Source: Thermoplasmata archaeon (lineage in GTDB: Archaea; Thermoplasmatota; Thermoplasmata; Lutacidiplasmatales; UBA184). Taken from it: a stretch of 38,946 nucleotides of DNA. Made by a program: the position numbers and the translations under genes. The DNA lies in assembly GCA_022750205.1 (NCBI GenBank), contig JAKIWD010000006.1:1-38946 (forward strand), given 5' to 3'. The first letter of the stretch is position 1. Every line of letters starts with the position of its first letter. The notes beneath the pieces are model-generated. The model saw nothing but the letters and a program-made list of their open reading frames with translations, did no database searches and was not told the DNA's origin. This document shows, piece after piece, positions 10,243 to 19,100 of this stretch.

Positions 10243-11789
10243 CCGGCGCGTTCGAGCGCTGGGAGAAGCGCCGGCGGTCCGCCCGCGAAGCGGGCGGCGC
10301 CGAACGGGTCCAGAAGCACCGGTCCGCGGGCAAGAAGTCGGCGCGCGAACGGCTCGAGGCGTTCTTCGATCCCGGTAGCTTTGTGGAGCTCGACCCGTTC
10401 GTGACCCACCGGGTCACTACGTTCGGGCTCGCCGACCGGCGGATCGCGGGGGACGGTGTCGTCACCGGGTTCGGCGAGGTCGGGGGCCGACCTACGGTGG
10501 CGTTCGCGCAGGACGCGACCGTCTTCGGCGGGGCGCTGGGCGAGGCGCATGCGGGAAAGATCGTCAAGGTCATGGAGCTCGCCAAGAAGTCCGGCGTGCC
10601 GATCGTCGGGTTCAACGACTCCGGCGGCGCGCGCATCCAAGAGGGCGTCATGAGCCTGGGGGGATACGGGGAAGTGTTCCGGCGGAACGTGACGCTGTCG
10701 GGCGTGGTCCCGCAGCTCTCGCTGATACTCGGGCCGTGCGCGGGAGGGGCGGTGTACTCCCCCGCGATCACGGACTTCATCATCATGGCCCGGGGCCAGG
10801 CCCAGATGTTCATCACCGGACCCGACGTCGTGCGGGCCGTCACCCACGAGGAGGTGACGCTCGAGGCGCTCGGAGGCGCCGACACGCACGCGACGCTGAG
10901 CGGGGTGTCGCACTTCACGGCCAACGACGAGGCCGACGCGATCTCGCTCGCCCGCCGGTTGCTGGCCTACCTTCCGCTGAACAACCTGGAGGAGCCCCCG
11001 CTCTCCGCGGCGCACGCGCCCACCCCCGACGCCGCCAAGGAACTCGTTGGGGTCGTCCCGGAGGACTCGAACGCCGCGTACGACGTCCACGCCGTGATCG
11101 ATCGCGTGCTGGATCCCGGGACGCTCCTGGAGGTCCAGGCGGCGTACGCTCCGAACATCGTCGTGGGATTCGCCCGCCTGGACGGGCGACCGGTCGGCGT
11201 GGTCGCCAACCAGCCGGCGGCGCTCGCGGGCACTCTGGATATCGCCGCATCGACGAAGGCCGCACGATTCGTGCGGTTCTGCGACGCCTTCAACTTCCCC
11301 CTCGTCACGTTCGTCGATGTCCCCGGATTCCTACCGGGCACGCAACAGGAGCACGGCGGGATCATCCGCCACGGCGCCAAGCTGCTGTACGCGTACGCCG
11401 AGGCGACGGTGCCCAAGCTGACGGTGATCCTCCGCAAGGCGTACGGCGGCGCCTACGACGTGATGTGCTCCAAGCACCTCGGGGGCGACCTCAACCTCGC
11501 GTGGCCGACCGCCGAGATCGCCGTGATGGGCGCGGAGGGGGCCGTCAACATCCTGTTCCGCCGGGAGCTCGACGCGGCAACCCCCGCCGAAAAGCCCGCG
11601 TTGCGGGCTCGGCTCGTGGGAGACTACCAGGTCGAGTTCCTCAACCCGTACCTGGCCGCCGAGCGGGGGTACATCGACGACGTCATCGACCCGGCGGATA
11701 CCCGCGCGCGTCTCGTTGCCGGGTTGAAGCTGCTCGCCTCCAAGCGCGAGGAACGCCCGGCGCGCAAGCACGGCAACCTCCCGCTGTAG
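10239..11789 (+). CDS. Acyl-CoA carboxyltransferase (PccB / MmdA / 12S type)
   Basis: A 516-residue carboxyltransferase of the crotonase fold. It moves carboxyl between carboxybiotin and an acyl-CoA, usually propionyl-CoA or methylmalonyl-CoA. Both halves are present: the N-half has GGARIQEGVMSLGGYGEVF and the oxyanion region GPCAGGAVYSPA, and the C-half has FVDVPGFLPGTQQEHGGIIR and the KAYGGAYDVM segment. The GTG start at 10239 overlaps the biotin ligase stop. The next genes are a PycB/5S-like subunit and a biotin carrier, with no biotin carboxylase nearby. That set of parts equals methylmalonyl-CoA:pyruvate transcarboxylase (12S + 5S + 1.3S). A propionyl-CoA carboxylase beta subunit working with a carboxylase encoded elsewhere is the main alternative. 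Confidence 0.9.
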   Translation: MTGAFERWEKRRRSAREAGGAERVQKHRSAGKKSARERLEAFFDPGSFVELDPFVTHRVTTFGLADRRIAGDGVVTGFGEVGGRPTVAFAQDATVFGGALGEAHAGKIVKVMELAKKSGVPIVGFNDSGGARIQEGVMSLGGYGEVFRRNVTLSGVVPQLSLILGPCAGGAVYSPAITDFIIMARGQAQMFITGPDVVRAVTHEEVTLEALGGADTHATLSGVSHFTANDEADAISLARRLLAYLPLNNLEEPPLSAAHAPTPDAAKELVGVVPEDSNAAYDVHAVIDRVLDPGTLLEVQAAYAPNIVVGFARLDGRPVGVVANQPAALAGTLDIAASTKAARFVRFCDAFNFPLVTFVDVPGFLPGTQQEHGGIIRHGAKLLYAYAEATVPKLTVILRKAYGGAYDVMCSKHLGGDLNLAWPTAEIAVMGAEGAVNILFRRELDAATPAEKPALRARLVGDYQVEFLNPYLAAERGYIDDVIDPADTRARLVAGLKLLASKREERPARKHGNLPL

Positions 11790-11801
11790 GTCCGAGGGAT
11801 C

Positions 11802-13331
11802 GTGGTCGGCTTCACCGAGACGGTCCTGCGGGACGGTCACCAGTCGCTGCTCGCGACGCGGATGCGCACGCGCCACATGCTGCCGGCGGCCGAGCGCCTG
11901 GATGCGATCGGGTACCGTTCCCTGGAGGTCTGGGGAGGTGCGACGTTCGATGTGTGCCTGCGTTTCCTGCGGGAGGACCCGTGGGAGCGTCTGCGGGAGC
12001 TCAAGCGTCGGATCCGGCGCACGCCGCTCCAGATGCTCCTCCGGGGCCAGAACCTCGTCGGGTACCGGCACTACGCGGACGACGTGGTCCGCAAGTTCGT
12101 CGCCGAATCGGCGCGCCAGGGGATCGACATCTTCCGCGTCTTCGACGCGCTGAACGATCCCGGCAACATGGCCGTCGCGCTCGACGCGGTCCACCGGGTC
12201 GGCGGGACCGCGCAAGCGACGATCTGCTACACCGAGTCCCCGGTCCACACGCTCGACTCGTTCGTCCGGCTCGGGACCACCCTCGCCGGGATGGGGGCGG
12301 ACGAGCTGTGCGTCAAGGACATGGGCGGGTTCATGCCGCCCGCCGCCGGCGGAGCGCTCGTACGGGCGCTGGTCAAGGAGGTCGGACTGCCGGTCGTGGT
12401 CCACACTCACTCGGCGAGCGGCATGTCGACGCTGACGTGCCTCGCCGCCATCGAGGCGGGGGCGACGGCGATCGATACGGCGCTCAGCCCGTTCGCCGGC
12501 GGGGCGAGCCAGCCGCCCACGGAGGCCCTCGTCGGGGCCTTGCGAGGGGGACCGTACGACCCCCATCTCGACCTGCCGGCGCTGGCCGAGCTCGCGGAGT
12601 ACTTCCAGGGGGTCCTCGAACATTATCGGGCACTGCTGAACCTGCGCTCGTTGCAGACCGACCCGGCCGTCCTGCTCCACCAGGTACCCGGAGGGATGCT
12701 CTCCAACCTGCTCTCGCAGCTCAAGGATCAGGAAGCGCTCGGTCGGTTGAGCGAGGTGCTTGCCGAGATCCCGCGCGTGCGCGCGGACCTCGGGTACCCG
12801 CCGCTGGTGACGCCGACGAGCCAGATCGTCGGGATCCAGGCGGTGTTCAACGTCCTCGTCGGCAAGCGCTACGGGCAGATCACCCGCGAGGTCCGTGACT
12901 ACGTACGCGGGCTGTACGGCCAGCCGCCCGGGCCCATCGACCCGGAGCTGGCACGTCAGGTCCTCGCCAGCGAGCCGGCGATCCACGGACGCCCAGCCGA
13001 CCAGCTGGGTCCGGAGTTCGACAAGGCTCTGCTCGAAGTGCGGGCCCTCGTGCCGGCGGCCGACGCGACCGAGGCGCTCAGCTACGCGCTGTTCCCTCTG
13101 GTCTTCAAGCAGTACCTCGCGGCGGCGAACTCCGGGCTGACACCGGACGTGCTCAACGCCCTCGCCGTCGGAGTGGTCGGCGCGTTGCGGGCACCGGTCC
13201 CCCTCTCGCTCCGGCGCGACGACGACCGTGCGGCCGCGGCGGCATCACCGGTGAACCCGTGGGCCCACGAAGGGCGTGCCACCCTCATGGCCGGTGGGAG
13301 GTGGGTCGATGCGCATCGTCGTCACGCTTGA
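11802..13331 (+). CDS. Pyruvate/oxaloacetate carboxyltransferase (PycB / OadA / 5S type)
   Basis: A 509-residue TIM-barrel carboxyltransferase acting between carboxybiotin and pyruvate/oxaloacetate. Visible are the metal-site ETVLRDGHQSL (about 6-16), GATFDVCLRFL, RGQNLVGYRHY, the catalytic-lysine segment CVKDMGG, the metal ligands in VVVHTHSASG, and the PycB-type C-terminal domain starting near residue 300. Unlike most OadA or PycB proteins it has no fused biotin domain; the carrier is a separate gene overlapping its 3' end by 23 bp. Length is close to that of the Propionibacterium 5S subunit. The GTG start at 11802 is 12 bp after the previous stop. No membrane decarboxylase (OadB/MmdB) gene is nearby, which argues against a sodium-pumping decarboxylase. 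Confidence 0.9.
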   Translation: MVGFTETVLRDGHQSLLATRMRTRHMLPAAERLDAIGYRSLEVWGGATFDVCLRFLREDPWERLRELKRRIRRTPLQMLLRGQNLVGYRHYADDVVRKFVAESARQGIDIFRVFDALNDPGNMAVALDAVHRVGGTAQATICYTESPVHTLDSFVRLGTTLAGMGADELCVKDMGGFMPPAAGGALVRALVKEVGLPVVVHTHSASGMSTLTCLAAIEAGATAIDTALSPFAGGASQPPTEALVGALRGGPYDPHLDLPALAELAEYFQGVLEHYRALLNLRSLQTDPAVLLHQVPGGMLSNLLSQLKDQEALGRLSEVLAEIPRVRADLGYPPLVTPTSQIVGIQAVFNVLVGKRYGQITREVRDYVRGLYGQPPGPIDPELARQVLASEPAIHGRPADQLGPEFDKALLEVRALVPAADATEALSYALFPLVFKQYLAAANSGLTPDVLNALAVGVVGALRAPVPLSLRRDDDRAAAAASPVNPWAHEGRATLMAGGRWVDAHRRHA

Positions 13332-13866
13332 CACGGAGCGGCGAGAGATCGACGTCGGCCCGGACGGGACGGAGGTCCGTTGGGGCGACCGTTCCGCCGT
13401 CGTCAAGGTCATCCCCGGCAGCGGGCGCTCGATCGAGCTCGAGATCGGAGGGGAGCGAGCGGTCGTCGAGGGGTGGCCCGAGCATCTTTCGGACCCCCCG
13501 AGGGAGATCGTGATCAATGGAGAGACGTTCGCCCTCTCCCTCGAGCGCGTCGCCCTGCCCCACGGCGAGGCCGGTCGGATCGCTCTCGAAGTACCGGTCC
13601 TCGGGCCGATCGCCGCCCCAACTCCCCCCGCGGCTGCGGCCGGGGGCGGCATCGCCGTCGCCCCTCCCATGCCCGGCCGGGTCGTTGAGCTTCGGGTCAA
13701 GGACGGTGATCGGGTCACCGCCGGCCAGGTCCTGCTCGTTCTGGAGGCGATGAAGATGCGCAACGAGGTGACCAGCCCGACCTCCGGTGTTGTCCGAGGA
13801 GTGGCCGTTTCGGCCGGTTCCAACGTGCGCGCCCGGGAAACGATGCTGCGCGTGTTGCCGGAGTAA
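13309..13866 (+). CDS. Biotin carboxyl carrier protein
   Basis: A 185-residue carrier. The C-terminal 75 residues form a biotinyl domain (MPGRVVELRVKDGDRVTAGQ...), with the biotin-accepting lysine K149 in EAMKM. A Pro/Ala/Gly-rich hinge lies at about 105-120. The N-terminal 100 residues form an extra beta-rich region, longer than in the compact 1.3S carrier, which may dock onto the carboxyltransferase subunits. The ATG at 13309 has a strong Shine-Dalgarno, gggaggtg, at 13296-13303 with a 5-base spacer, unlike the leaderless genes around it. The gene overlaps the 5S-like gene by 23 bp, so expression is coupled. It is the presumed substrate of the ligase at the head of the operon. Confidence 0.93.
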   Translation: MRIVVTLDTERREIDVGPDGTEVRWGDRSAVVKVIPGSGRSIELEIGGERAVVEGWPEHLSDPPREIVINGETFALSLERVALPHGEAGRIALEVPVLGPIAAPTPPAAAAGGGIAVAPPMPGRVVELRVKDGDRVTAGQVLLVLEAMKMRNEVTSPTSGVVRGVAVSAGSNVRARETMLRVLPE

Positions 13867-13896
13867 GCGGGGGGATCCGACTCCTACGGCGGAGCT

Positions 13897-14304
13897 TCAC
13901 CGGTGCGGGGGGGGGGTTTTCGAGGCGGCGGAACGTGGTTCCGGCGGTTCCTCATCGGCGACCCCGCCCCGGTCGATGCGGTCGGCCAGCTCCACCGGAT
14001 CGTCGAATGGTTCGTCGCCGGAAGGCATCGGTTCTTCCGGGGGTGCCGGTCCGGAGGGGACGGGCTCCGCCGTCCCAGCCGCGGGCCCCCCCGGGGCGGG
14101 CGGCGATGGTCGCGGGGAGAGATCGATCGGCGGGTGGTCGCGGTTCTCGTAGACGTACACGATGGCTGCGATGACCGGCACCAGGATGAACGCGAGCGCG
14201 TAGATGCCGGCGCCGGCCAGACGCAGGCCGATGACCCCGGCGAGGGTGACCGCGGCGAGGACCACGAGCACGACGTTGAACGACAGGCGACCCCACGCGG
14301 ACAT
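13897..14304 (-). CDS. Small two-span membrane protein
   Basis: A 135-residue protein of unknown function. Two adjacent hydrophobic stretches (about 8-28 and 33-51) form a membrane hairpin. They are followed by a long hydrophilic, Pro/Glu/Asp-rich tail that is probably cytoplasmic and disordered. There is no recognisable domain. It lies 10 bp after the zinc-ribbon membrane gene on the same strand, so the two are likely co-transcribed and may interact. Its end faces the biotin carrier gene (convergent, 30 bp gap). Coding is supported by the clear membrane pattern and the tight operon arrangement. Confidence 0.6.
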   Translation of the reverse strand: MSAWGRLSFNVVLVVLAAVTLAGVIGLRLAGAGIYALAFILVPVIAAIVYVYENRDHPPIDLSPRPSPPAPGGPAAGTAEPVPSGPAPPEEPMPSGDEPFDDPVELADRIDRGGVADEEPPEPRSAASKTPPPHR

Positions 14305-14314
14305 CGGTGCGCTC

Positions 14315-14626
14315 CTACGTCAGCGGGAGCGAGCGACCACACGATGGGCAGGTGGTCGTGCCCGGCTCCAACGGTGCGGCGCAGTAGATGCAGAACCCGA
14401 TGTCCGGGCTCAACCCGGTCAGGTTCGGAGGGCCGCGTGACGACGTCCCCATGCCGGCCGGTGACGGACGGCGGCGGGCGGCGGGGCTGAGGAAGTACGT
14501 GAAGCTGATGATCACCCAGGCGAGGAGCACGAAGAAGATGATCGTCGAGTACTGGGGGAACAGGAACTCCAGGACGACGGCTGCGAGCAGCACGCCGAGA
14601 CTGACGAAGGGAACGACGCTCCGCAC
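14315..14626 (-). CDS. Membrane protein with C-terminal zinc ribbon
   Basis: A 103-residue protein with two membrane spans (about 5-22 and 28-46) and a cytoplasmic C-terminal zinc-ribbon motif, CIYCAAPL...TTCPSCGRSL (two CxxC pairs). Small membrane zinc-ribbon proteins are common in archaea, and their roles are mostly unknown. The GTG at 14626 is the first usable start; the frame stays open upstream without a standard start, so the N-terminus could be longer by use of a non-standard codon. It precedes the two-span gene at 14304 by 10 bp and diverges from rtcB, apparently sharing the AT-rich promoter near 14712-14720. Confidence 0.62.
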   Translation of the reverse strand: MRSVVPFVSLGVLLAAVVLEFLFPQYSTIIFFVLLAWVIISFTYFLSPAARRRPSPAGMGTSSRGPPNLTGLSPDIGFCIYCAAPLEPGTTTCPSCGRSLPLT

Positions 14627-14711
14627 GAACTTCCGATCCTCGGGCCTGCTCCACGCGCCGGCGCGTACTTGGGGTTTGTCGCCGGCGGCCGGCCGCGTCG
14701 TTCCACCCCAC

Positions 14712-14720
14712 CTCTAATAG
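14712..14720. promoter_or_regulatory. Box A between rtcB and the zinc-ribbon gene
   Basis: The element ctctaatag is the only AT-rich stretch in the gap. Its centre is 25 bp before the rtcB GTG at 14741, predicting a leaderless rtcB mRNA. Read on the other strand (ctattagag) it could also serve the divergent membrane genes. Confidence 0.5.
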
Positions 14721-14740
14721 GGGGCCCGGCTGAGCGGGGC

Positions 14741-16192
14741 GTGTCCAAGGCCCCGACGCTCGTCGCCCTCGATGAGTTCCGCTACGAGATCGCGACCTCG
14801 GAATCCCCGGGTATGCGCGTCCCGGGGATCCTCTTCTCGAACGCCCAGCTCTTGGGGGCCGTGGAGTCCGACCCGTCGCTCCAGCAGCTGGCGAACGTCG
14901 CCACCCTCCCCGGGATCCAGCTCCATGCGCTGGCCATGCCCGATATCCACTTCGGATACGGATTCCCCGTCGGCGGGGTCGCGGCGTTCGACGTCAAGGA
15001 AGGGGTCGTATCCCCCGGCGGGATCGGGTACGACATCAACTGCGGCGTACGGTTGGTCCGCACCGGGCTCACGCGCGATGAGGTCCGGCCGCACCTCGCA
15101 AATCTGATCGACGCGCTGTACAAGGCCGTACCGAGCGGGGTCGGCTCCAAGGGCCCCGTCACGCTCTCGGAGGGCGAGCTCGATGAGGTCCTCGCCGACG
15201 GCGCAGCGTGGGCGGTGCGGCGCGGGTTCGGCCGCGAGTCCGATCTCGCGGTGCAGGTGGAGAACGGGCGCATGCCCGGCGCCGATCCCGCGGCGGTCAG
15301 CCCGGCCGCTCGCAAGCGCGGCCACCGCCAGCTGGGCACCCTCGGTTCCGGCAATCACTTCCTGGAGGTCCAGGCGGTCGACGAGATCTTCTTTCCCGAG
15401 TTCGCGGAGCGGCTCGGGCTCGTCACCGGCGAGGTCGTCGTCATGCTTCACACCGGCTCGCGGGGGCTGGGACACCAGGTCGCGACCGACTACATCGCGA
15501 CGATGGACCAGCGGCTCGCGCGCGAAGGCGTCACCCTCGTCGACCGCCAACTGTCGTGCGCGCCGGTGGCCAGCGACGACGGTCAGCGGTACCTCCGCGC
15601 GATGGCGGCCGGAGCCAACTATGCCTGGGCGAACCGCCAGCTGATCACCGACGGGGTGCGCCGGGCGTTCGGCCAGGTCTTCGGCCGATCCGAGTCGGAA
15701 CAGGGGCTCGACGTGGTCTACGACATCGCGCACAACATGGCCAAGCTCGAGCACCACGCCGTGGACGGCGGGCGCCGCGAGGTGCTCGTGCACCGCAAGG
15801 GCGCCACGCGGGCTTTCCCCGCCGGCCGCGACGAAGTGCCGGTGGCGTACCGGGAGTTTGGCCAGCCCGTGCTGATCCCAGGCGACATGGGTACCGCGAG
15901 CTACGTGCTCGCCGGATTGCCGACGAGCATGGAGCGGTCGTTCGGTTCGTCGTGCCACGGTGCCGGGCGACTGTTGTCGCGGCACGCCGCCGTCCGTCGC
16001 TTCCGCTACGAGGAGGTCACTCGCTCGCTCGGGGCGAAGGGGATCATCGTCCGCGCCGCGTCCCGGGAAGGGGTCACGGAAGAGGCCCCGGGGGCCTACA
16101 AGGACGTTGAGCAGGTCGTGCGCGTCGCCGAGGGGGCGGGGCTCACGCGACGGGTCGCGCGCCTCGTGCCGCTTGGCGTCGTCAAGGGCTAG
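14741..16192 (+). CDS. rtcB: RNA-splicing ligase RtcB
   Basis: GTP- and Mn-dependent ligase joining 2',3'-cyclic phosphate (or 3'-phosphate) and 5'-OH RNA ends; in archaea it seals tRNA exons after intron removal. The 483-residue protein has the metal-binding GIGYDINCGVR (C101), the GTLGSGNHFLEV segment, HTGSRGLGHQ, IAHNMAKLEHH, and the GMP-accepting histidine H406 in SSCHGAGR. All key motifs are intact. The GTG at 14741 is chosen because it lies 25 bp after a box A; the open frame extends back to 14669 but that part looks non-coding. An intron-containing tRNA-Leu in this same window (33495-33609) is a natural substrate. The 3' end overlaps the convergent sedolisin gene by 11 bp. Confidence 0.96.
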   Translation: MSKAPTLVALDEFRYEIATSESPGMRVPGILFSNAQLLGAVESDPSLQQLANVATLPGIQLHALAMPDIHFGYGFPVGGVAAFDVKEGVVSPGGIGYDINCGVRLVRTGLTRDEVRPHLANLIDALYKAVPSGVGSKGPVTLSEGELDEVLADGAAWAVRRGFGRESDLAVQVENGRMPGADPAAVSPAARKRGHRQLGTLGSGNHFLEVQAVDEIFFPEFAERLGLVTGEVVVMLHTGSRGLGHQVATDYIATMDQRLAREGVTLVDRQLSCAPVASDDGQRYLRAMAAGANYAWANRQLITDGVRRAFGQVFGRSESEQGLDVVYDIAHNMAKLEHHAVDGGRREVLVHRKGATRAFPAGRDEVPVAYREFGQPVLIPGDMGTASYVLAGLPTSMERSFGSSCHGAGRLLSRHAAVRRFRYEEVTRSLGAKGIIVRAASREGVTEEAPGAYKDVEQVVRVAEGAGLTRRVARLVPLGVVKG

Positions 16193-19100
16193 ACTCTTCC
16201 CGTTCTCGGCGACCGGCGAGGGCGCCGAGTAGGACCGCGAGACCCACCCCGCCGCCTGCTAGCAGGATCCACGCAGGATCGAGCGCGTAGGGGATCACCA
16301 CCGACGCGACGGCGGCTTGGACGACAAGGGGAACTTCGACGTGGCCGGTGTAATTGTCCCCCACGACGGAAGCGTTCAGCTCGTAGCTTCCGGCCGCAGA
16401 CGGTGCGATGAGGTCGACGAAGATCCCTCCCGTCGGGCCCGGGCTGGCCGAACCCGCGGGGACGAGGGGCCCACCGGCGCGCGATTGGAACCCGAACGCG
16501 ACGTGGAATCCGGAGATCGAGCACGAGGGTGCGCTCAGGTTCGTGCACACCGGGTCCGCCGAGACCGTGGCCCCGACGAGGGCTCCCGGCGCGACGGACG
16601 ATTCGGCCAACGACGCGGTCAGCGTGACGGTGGTGCGGTTGTAGGCGGTGATGGTAAAGACCGACTCGTTGGTGTCCAACAGCGAATCGCTCACCGTGAC
16701 GACCGGCGCGTAGTGGCCCGGCACGACGAACTCGTGTTGCGTCGAGCTACCGGTCCCGACGCTCCCGTCGCCGAAGTTCCATGCGAACGTGTACGGCGCC
16801 CCGCCGCCCGCGACCCCGGACACGGAGAAGTTCACGAACAACGGTGCCAGGCCGGCCGTGACGTTCGGTCCGCCGGTCAGCGCCGGCGCGGAGCGAGCGG
16901 GGCCGGTGATCGTCAGCGCCTGGCTGCGGACGAGCCGGTCGCCCCACGGATCGGTCGCGGTGTCGCGGACCGTGTAGTTCCCGGCGTTCAGGTACGTGTG
17001 CGTGACCGACGTCCCGAGCGCGGTCCCCCCATCCCCGAACGACCAGGCGACCGAGAGGCCCGAGATCCCCGTGGCTTCGGCGGTCGCGTTGAGATGCAGG
17101 GGCGTCGCGCCGTTGACGGGCCTGACGCTATCGGTCAAGGTCGCCGCCGCGCTGCGACCGGCGACCGCGTCGGTGAGGAGGACCGCGGCCGACGTGGTGT
17201 TCCCGTTGCGGTCCGTGGCACTGACGCCCACGACGAGCGGGCATGCCCCGTTGCGGATGCACGGGAGCGCCCCGAACGTCTGGGTGACCGTGGCGCCGAA
17301 GGAGGAATCATCGTCGCCGAGGTCCCAGCGGTAGGTGTACGGTCCGCTGCCGCCGGTCACATTGGCGGTGAGCGTGACGAGCGTTCCGGCCGGGACCTCG
17401 ACCGCCGGCGTGACGGAGACGGTGAGGGCCGGCCCGGCGGAGTCGGACGGGGAGAGCGCGTCGACGACGAACGCCGCGCTCGTCACACCCCCGCCCGCGT
17501 CGCCGAGCTGACCGATCACGACGTAGAGCCCGGGCGAAGTGTACTCGTGGGCGACCGCCGCACCGGTGCCGGACGTTCCATCGCCGAACGTCCAGGTGGT
17601 CGCGTTGGGTTGAGGGGCGTCACCCCCGCTCGCCGCGGCCGTGAAGGTCACGGAGAACGGGGCCACTCCCGAGAGGGCCGAATGGTTGAACGTGCCGAGC
17701 AGCGCGGGATACAGCGTGACGTTCAGCTGGGCCGTCGTTTGCTCGTCGACGCTGTCATTGACGTAGGCCGTGAGGGTGTGGTTCCCCGCGACGCGGAAAA
17801 TGCCGCAGTCGCAGGCGTTCACGTACGGGTCGTCGGTGACCCATTGCACGGTGTAGGGGGGCGAGCCGCCGACCGGTGTGACGGACAGGTTCAGGTCTCC
17901 CGGTAGGTCGGCGGAGGTGCGCGGGGCCGAGACCTGCGCCGTCAAGTTGGGAGGATTGGCGCAGTTCGGCGGGCTCGCGCCGCCGACCCCGATCGCCAGG
18001 CGGCTGGAGGTCCCCCCGTCGACCGGGTCGGCGGAGTCCCGGACGATCACCGCGGCGCAGAATCGCCCGGCCGCACCGTAGACGTGCGAAACCGTTCCGG
18101 CGGTGGTGTTCGCCAGATACGAGCCATCGCCGAACACGTAGTAGTACTGCCACGGGGACGGTCCCCCGCGCACGGTAGCGGTCAGGTTGATCGCCTGACC
18201 GACGGAGGGGGTGGCGTTCGTGGCGGTGAGCGTGACGTTGAGGGCGTGGCCCCCGCCGACGACGATCGCCACCGGAGCCGAGGTCGAGGAGTTCCCGGCC
18301 GAATCGAAGACGGTCGCCGTCGCGACGTAGACGCCCGCGTCGGGGAACTGGTGCGTGACCGTTCCGGACCCGGCGAGGGACGCGTTGCCGTCGCCAAAGC
18401 TGACGTCGATGAGGGGATACGGGGGTCTCCCGCCGGCGGCGCTCAGGTCGAACGTAGCGACTAACGGCGCCTTCCCAAAACGCGGTCCGGCGCCCAGGGT
18501 CAGCGCGAGAGTTCCGGGCGACGCCCGCTCGGCGGCGAGCTGTGGGAACAGTCGACCGATGTTGGGGCTCCCGAGCCCCGTCACGGCGTCCCAGCCGACT
18601 CCGGCGCTGTAGCCATTCCAACCGGAGGTGACATCGTGGTACGTCCCGTTGGACGACGTGTTCCGGGCGATCCCATACAGACCGGGGTTGAGGAACCCGA
18701 GCCCGCCCCGTGCGAAGCTGTCCGCGTCGGTCGCCAGCCCCGCCCAGAGCACGGTCGACGCGCTCGTTCCGCCGACTCCCACGAAAAAGCCACTCTCGAC
18801 GATCTCTACGCTCGTGCCCCCGTCGATCGCGACATCCGGCACACCTCGTACGTCCGGGGATGCGGGCAACCCCTTGGCCAACTGCCACCACGGACGCGCG
18901 AACGGCGCAAAGCCCCCGCCGGATCCGCCCTGGTTGGCGCACCCCGGCGAGGAGGCCCCGGTGGAGTTGCCAGACCAGGCCACCTCGGAGGAATAGGCTC
19001 CCCCGGAGGTCTTGAGGTCGGTCCCGCCGACTCCGGTCACGAATGGGTCCGAGGCCGGGTAGCTCGTCGAATCCCCGTTCGTCCCCTCGGCCGCGCCGCA

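Noticed and set aside
11331-12986. 551-codon minus-strand open frame across the carboxyltransferase genes
   Set aside because: Antisense to two well-identified enzymes, with low-complexity Arg/Asp/Glu/Val-rich composition and no recognisable motif.
10239-13866. Sodium-pumping methylmalonyl-CoA or oxaloacetate decarboxylase
   Set aside because: No membrane beta or gamma subunit gene is present next to the carboxyltransferases, although one could be encoded elsewhere.
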